Positions 61,720 to 64,000 of a DNA stretch of 64,000 nt are shown one piece after another (the first letter of the stretch is position 1; each line of letters opens with the position of its first letter). This DNA is from DUPQ01 sp964563155. Lineage in GTDB: Bacteria; Bacillota; Clostridia; DUPQ01. Location of the stretch: assembly GCA_964563155.1 (NCBI GenBank), contig CAZLVL010000011.1:25886-89885 (forward strand), read 5' to 3'. The position numbers and the translations under genes are program-made. The notes beneath the pieces were generated by a model, which saw only the letters and a program-made list of their open reading frames with translations, was not told where the DNA came from and ran no database searches.

Positions 61720-63901
61720 GAGAGTAAGAATTGCAAAAAATGCTGGCTTTTGTTTCGGTGTTTCCCGGGCAGTTAAAAAGGCCAATGAACTGGTTGAATT
61801 AGAAGAGTTTAAATACTCTTATGGTAATGTTATTCATAATAGTCATGTCATAAATGATTTGGCTTCTAAAGGATTGGTAATAAAAGAAAATATTGAAGAT
61901 ATTCCAGATGGTAAGTCTGTTTTAGTTAGAGCTCATGGACTGCCACCTTCTTTTTATACTAGGGCAAAAGAAAAGAATCTTTTGGTCTATGATGCAACTT
62001 GTCCCTATGTAAGAAATATCCAAAAAACAGTAGAAAAAAAATATAATGAAGGCTACAAGATAATTATAATTGGTTCTAAAAACCATCCAGAAATTATTGG
62101 CATTAATGGTTATTGTAATAATACAGCTATTATCCTTTCTGAGGTACAAGATGTTGAAGAATTAGAGCCAGATAATGAGAATAAATATGCATGTGTTGTA
62201 CAAACAACCTTTATAGGTGAAAAGTTCGAAAAAATAGTAGAGGATTTAAAAAAGAAGTTTACATTACTATATGTGTTTGATACAATATGCGAAGCTACGT
62301 CTATACGCCAACAAGAGGCAATAAAGTTGGCAAAAGAGGTAGATATAATGATAGTTATTGGGGATCCTAGCAGTTCCAACACGGCAAAACTATATGAGGT
62401 GTGCAAAGAAAATTGTCCACGAACATATTTTATTTCCAATGCAGAGCAAGCCAAGGATATCTATATAAAAAACAAAGAAATGGTTGGCATTACTGCCGGA
62501 GCAAGCACTCCGCAAAGTATTGTCAGGGAGGTAAAGGAAACAATGGAAGATAATGTAAAAAAGGGTTCTGCTTCAGATGCAACTTTTGAGGAATTGCTAG
62601 AAAATACCCTTGTAACGTTAAGGAATGGACAGGTAGTAACCGGTAAGGTTATTGGTGTCAATGAACAGGAAGTATATTTGAATATTGGCTTCAAAAGTGA
62701 TGGCACAATACCTGTAGAAGAGTTCCCTGAGGACAAAGATGGAAACAGAATGGTCAAGATCGGGGATAAGGTAGAAGCAATCGTAGCTAAGGTCAGCGAG
62801 AGAGATGGCGTAGTCTACCTTTCAAAAAAGAGATTAGATGAAAAAAAGAAATATGACGATATAAGTGATGCTTTTGAATCAGGCGAACCAATTAAAGGTG
62901 TTGTTAAAGAAGCAACATCCGGCGGATTGGTCTTGGATGTGGATGGGGTGGATGCATTTATGCCTATTTCTCAAATTAGCACAAGTTTTCAAAGAAATCT
63001 TCAAAAATTTGTTGGTAGAAAACTAAAAGCTAAGATTATTGAATTAGACCGTAGAAGAAAAAAGTTCATCGTATCTAGAAAAGTCCTTATTGAAGAAGAA
63101 AATGAAAGAATGGAAAAAGAAGTTTGGAGCAAACTGGCAGTTGGCCAACTGGTCACAGGAACAGTTAAAAGCTTTTCAGGCTTTGGAGCCTTTATTGATT
63201 TAGGTGGCATTGATGGATTGGCCCATATATCTGAATTATCTTGGGGTAAGATTAATCATCCTGAGGAAGTTTTAGCACTTGGTCAAGAAGTTGAAGTTAT
63301 GGTTAAAGAAATTGATAAAGACAGAAGAAGAGTCTCTCTTGTATACAGAAAAGATGAAGATGATCCTTGGTACATGGCAGAAGAACGTTTTGAAACTGGT
63401 ACAATCTTTACTGGTAAGGTAGTTCGTATTTTACCTTTTGGTGTTTTTGTTGAGATTGCAGACAACGTTGATGCTCTTGTTCACATTTCCCAAATTTCAA
63501 ATAAGAGACTTAAGAGTGCTTCAGAAGTTCTAACAGAAGGTCAAGAAGTTGAAGTGGCCATTATTGATGTGGATTTAGAAGAAAAGAAGGTTAATGCCAG
63601 CATTAAGGCTGTTAAACCCTTAGATCCTGAACCAACTCAAAGAGAACTGGAAATGGAAGAGGAAAGAGAAGAAAGAAGACAACAAAACATTAAAGAACGT
63701 ACTCAAAGATTTGCTAGAAGAGTTGAAGGTGCTGAAACTGCTCCAAGAGATGGAGAAAGAAGAAGACCTCCTAAGCAAAGAGAAGAGTTGCCAGTTAGCC
63801 ATGAGGAAGTACTGAGCAATACTATTGGTTCTTTATTGGCAGATTTCAAATTCCCAACCCAAGATGAAGAAGCAGTAGAAGAAGAAAAATCTGAAGAATA
63901 A
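61712..63901 (+). CDS. ispH: IspH fused to ribosomal protein S1 (HMBPP reductase/S1)
   Basis: About 729 residues with an ATA start at 61712. Residues 7-18 read IAKNAGFCFGVS, giving the first iron-sulfur Cys (C14); DATCPYV and DTICEAT give the other two. IspH reduces HMBPP to IPP/DMAPP in the MEP route. From about residue 300 come four S1 repeats (VTGKVIGVNEQEVYLNIGF; IKGVVKEATSGGLVLDV; VTGTVKSFSGFGAFIDLGG; FTGKVVRILPFGVFVEI) that bind mRNA. The fusion is known in Clostridia. No ATG, GTG or TTG exists before the first Cys codon; GGAGG (61698-61702) is 9 nt from ATA. A TTG at 61859 would lose C14. A stop lies in frame at 61706. Confidence 0.9.
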   Translation: MSKRVRIAKNAGFCFGVSRAVKKANELVELEEFKYSYGNVIHNSHVINDLASKGLVIKENIEDIPDGKSVLVRAHGLPPSFYTRAKEKNLLVYDATCPYVRNIQKTVEKKYNEGYKIIIIGSKNHPEIIGINGYCNNTAIILSEVQDVEELEPDNENKYACVVQTTFIGEKFEKIVEDLKKKFTLLYVFDTICEATSIRQQEAIKLAKEVDIMIVIGDPSSSNTAKLYEVCKENCPRTYFISNAEQAKDIYIKNKEMVGITAGASTPQSIVREVKETMEDNVKKGSASDATFEELLENTLVTLRNGQVVTGKVIGVNEQEVYLNIGFKSDGTIPVEEFPEDKDGNRMVKIGDKVEAIVAKVSERDGVVYLSKKRLDEKKKYDDISDAFESGEPIKGVVKEATSGGLVLDVDGVDAFMPISQISTSFQRNLQKFVGRKLKAKIIELDRRRKKFIVSRKVLIEEENERMEKEVWSKLAVGQLVTGTVKSFSGFGAFIDLGGIDGLAHISELSWGKINHPEEVLALGQEVEVMVKEIDKDRRRVSLVYRKDEDDPWYMAEERFETGTIFTGKVVRILPFGVFVEIADNVDALVHISQISNKRLKSASEVLTEGQEVEVAIIDVDLEEKKVNASIKAVKPLDPEPTQRELEMEEEREERRQQNIKERTQRFARRVEGAETAPRDGERRRPPKQREELPVSHEEVLSNTIGSLLADFKFPTQDEEAVEEEKSEE

Positions 63902-63920
63902 TTTTTAAAATATATATAGG

Positions 63921-63949
63921 AAATGCAAAAGAGAAATCTTTTGCATTTT
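63921..63949 (+). terminator. ispH-rpsA terminator
   Basis: AAATGCAAAAGA (63921-63932), GAAA loop, TCTTTTGCATTT (63937-63948) plus T: perfect 12 bp stem. The sequence right after it resembles a group IIC intron 5' end. Confidence 0.92.
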
Positions 63950-63951
63950 CT

Positions 63952-64000
63952 GTATGACGGGCATGCCGTCAATCTGTGGTGAAAGTCCACAAGGGGCGTA
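63952..64000 (+). mobile_element. probable 5' end of a group IIC intron (truncated by window)
   Basis: Starts GTATGACGG, then two small hairpins: TGACGG/CCGTCA around GCATG, and TGTGG/CCACA around the TGAAAGT loop. The layout GTATG...GGCATG...GTGAAAGTCC follows the 5' domain I of group IIC introns as I remember it (for example Oceanobacillus O.i.I1). Class C introns target sites just behind terminator hairpins, and this one begins 3 nt past the rpsA terminator stem. The reverse transcriptase is beyond the window. Confidence 0.7.

Noticed and set aside
61859..63901. Separate, shorter IspH-S1 gene starting at TTG 61859
   Set aside because: It would lack the essential cluster Cys at GFCFGV, which is encoded in the same frame upstream.
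63952..64000. IscB/HEARO-type guide RNA
   Set aside because: Considered because of the GTGAAAGTCC hairpin, but the order of elements and the site behind a terminator fit a group IIC intron better.
1..64000. CRISPR arrays, prophage, restriction or toxin-antitoxin genes
   Set aside because: Looked for on both strands; none supported. The AbrB-type gene has no toxin partner.

Overview
The window is AT-rich and densely coded on both strands, with strong AGGAGG-type ribosome binding sites. It comes from a Clostridia-class Firmicute. The class-level markers are an IspH-ribosomal protein S1 fusion, a SCIFF peptide (six cysteines in about 45 residues) with its radical SAM maturase, a paired B12-radical SAM protein and DUF2344 protein, a HutP-like protein next to cmk, a T-box in front of valS, and RNase Y. 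Order and family cannot be set from this sequence. Most of it is chromosomal core. I see no phage, plasmid, CRISPR or recognisable defence locus.

Layout. 1-4.7 kb: RuvX fused to DUF1292, the radical SAM/DUF2344 pair, and two RNA methyltransferases (TrmN6-like, RsmI). 4.8-6.1 kb, minus: an AbrB-type regulator and an orphan UroD-like protein. 6.2-9.7 kb: rny, a structured intergenic region, and glutamate dehydrogenase behind a TTGAAT/ATTCAA operator array. 9.8-11.7 kb, minus: a GntR-ABC ATPase-permease operon with a self-operator. 11.8-15 kb, minus: SCIFF maturase, the unlisted 49-residue SCIFF precursor, and an Orn/Lys/Arg decarboxylase. 15.2-19.6 kb: ymdB-lspA-rluD family-tcdA-xylB. 19.7-26.7 kb: envelope polysaccharide genes (glycosyltransferase, transposase remnant, glycosidase-like lipoprotein, sugar nucleotidyltransferase, phosphohexomutase, epimerase, GtrA). 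26.7-28.9 kb: ftsQ-like and ftsZ. 29-33.1 kb: acyl-CoA synthetase, MFS transporter, GDPD. 33.3-35.4 kb, minus: an orphan glycosidase and an alpha/beta hydrolase. 35.5-40.6 kb: Val T-box, small membrane protein, mini-cistron, valS, dipeptidase, mtnA. 40.7-45.2 kb: heparinase II/III-like protein, acyl-ACP thioesterase, and a DUF2089/DUF4097 pair. 45.2-47.3 kb, minus: M23 protein and lipoprotein. 47.4-51.7 kb: D,D-carboxypeptidase, M50 protease, trpS, scpA, scpB. 51.7-55 kb: glycosidase-like propeller (minus), O-antigen ligase-like protein, RluB. 55-58.4 kb: a biotin-dependent carboxyltransferase cluster. 58.5-63.9 kb: BaiN-like flavoprotein, HutP-like protein, cmk, plsC, ispH-rpsA. The last 50 bases look like the 5' end of a group IIC intron inserted directly behind the ispH-rpsA terminator.

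The most interesting items are regulatory or hidden from ordinary gene calling: a terminator hairpin between the SCIFF precursor and its maturase; an 11-codon mini-cistron that couples to valS through an ATGA overlap; an apparent ATA start codon for ispH-rpsA; four genes whose -10 box lies 6-7 nt before the ATG with no Shine-Dalgarno site (candidate leaderless mRNAs); and a helical module shared by the adjacent DUF2089 and DUF4097 proteins. No wholly new multi-gene system stood out. All family calls are from motif recognition, without database searches.
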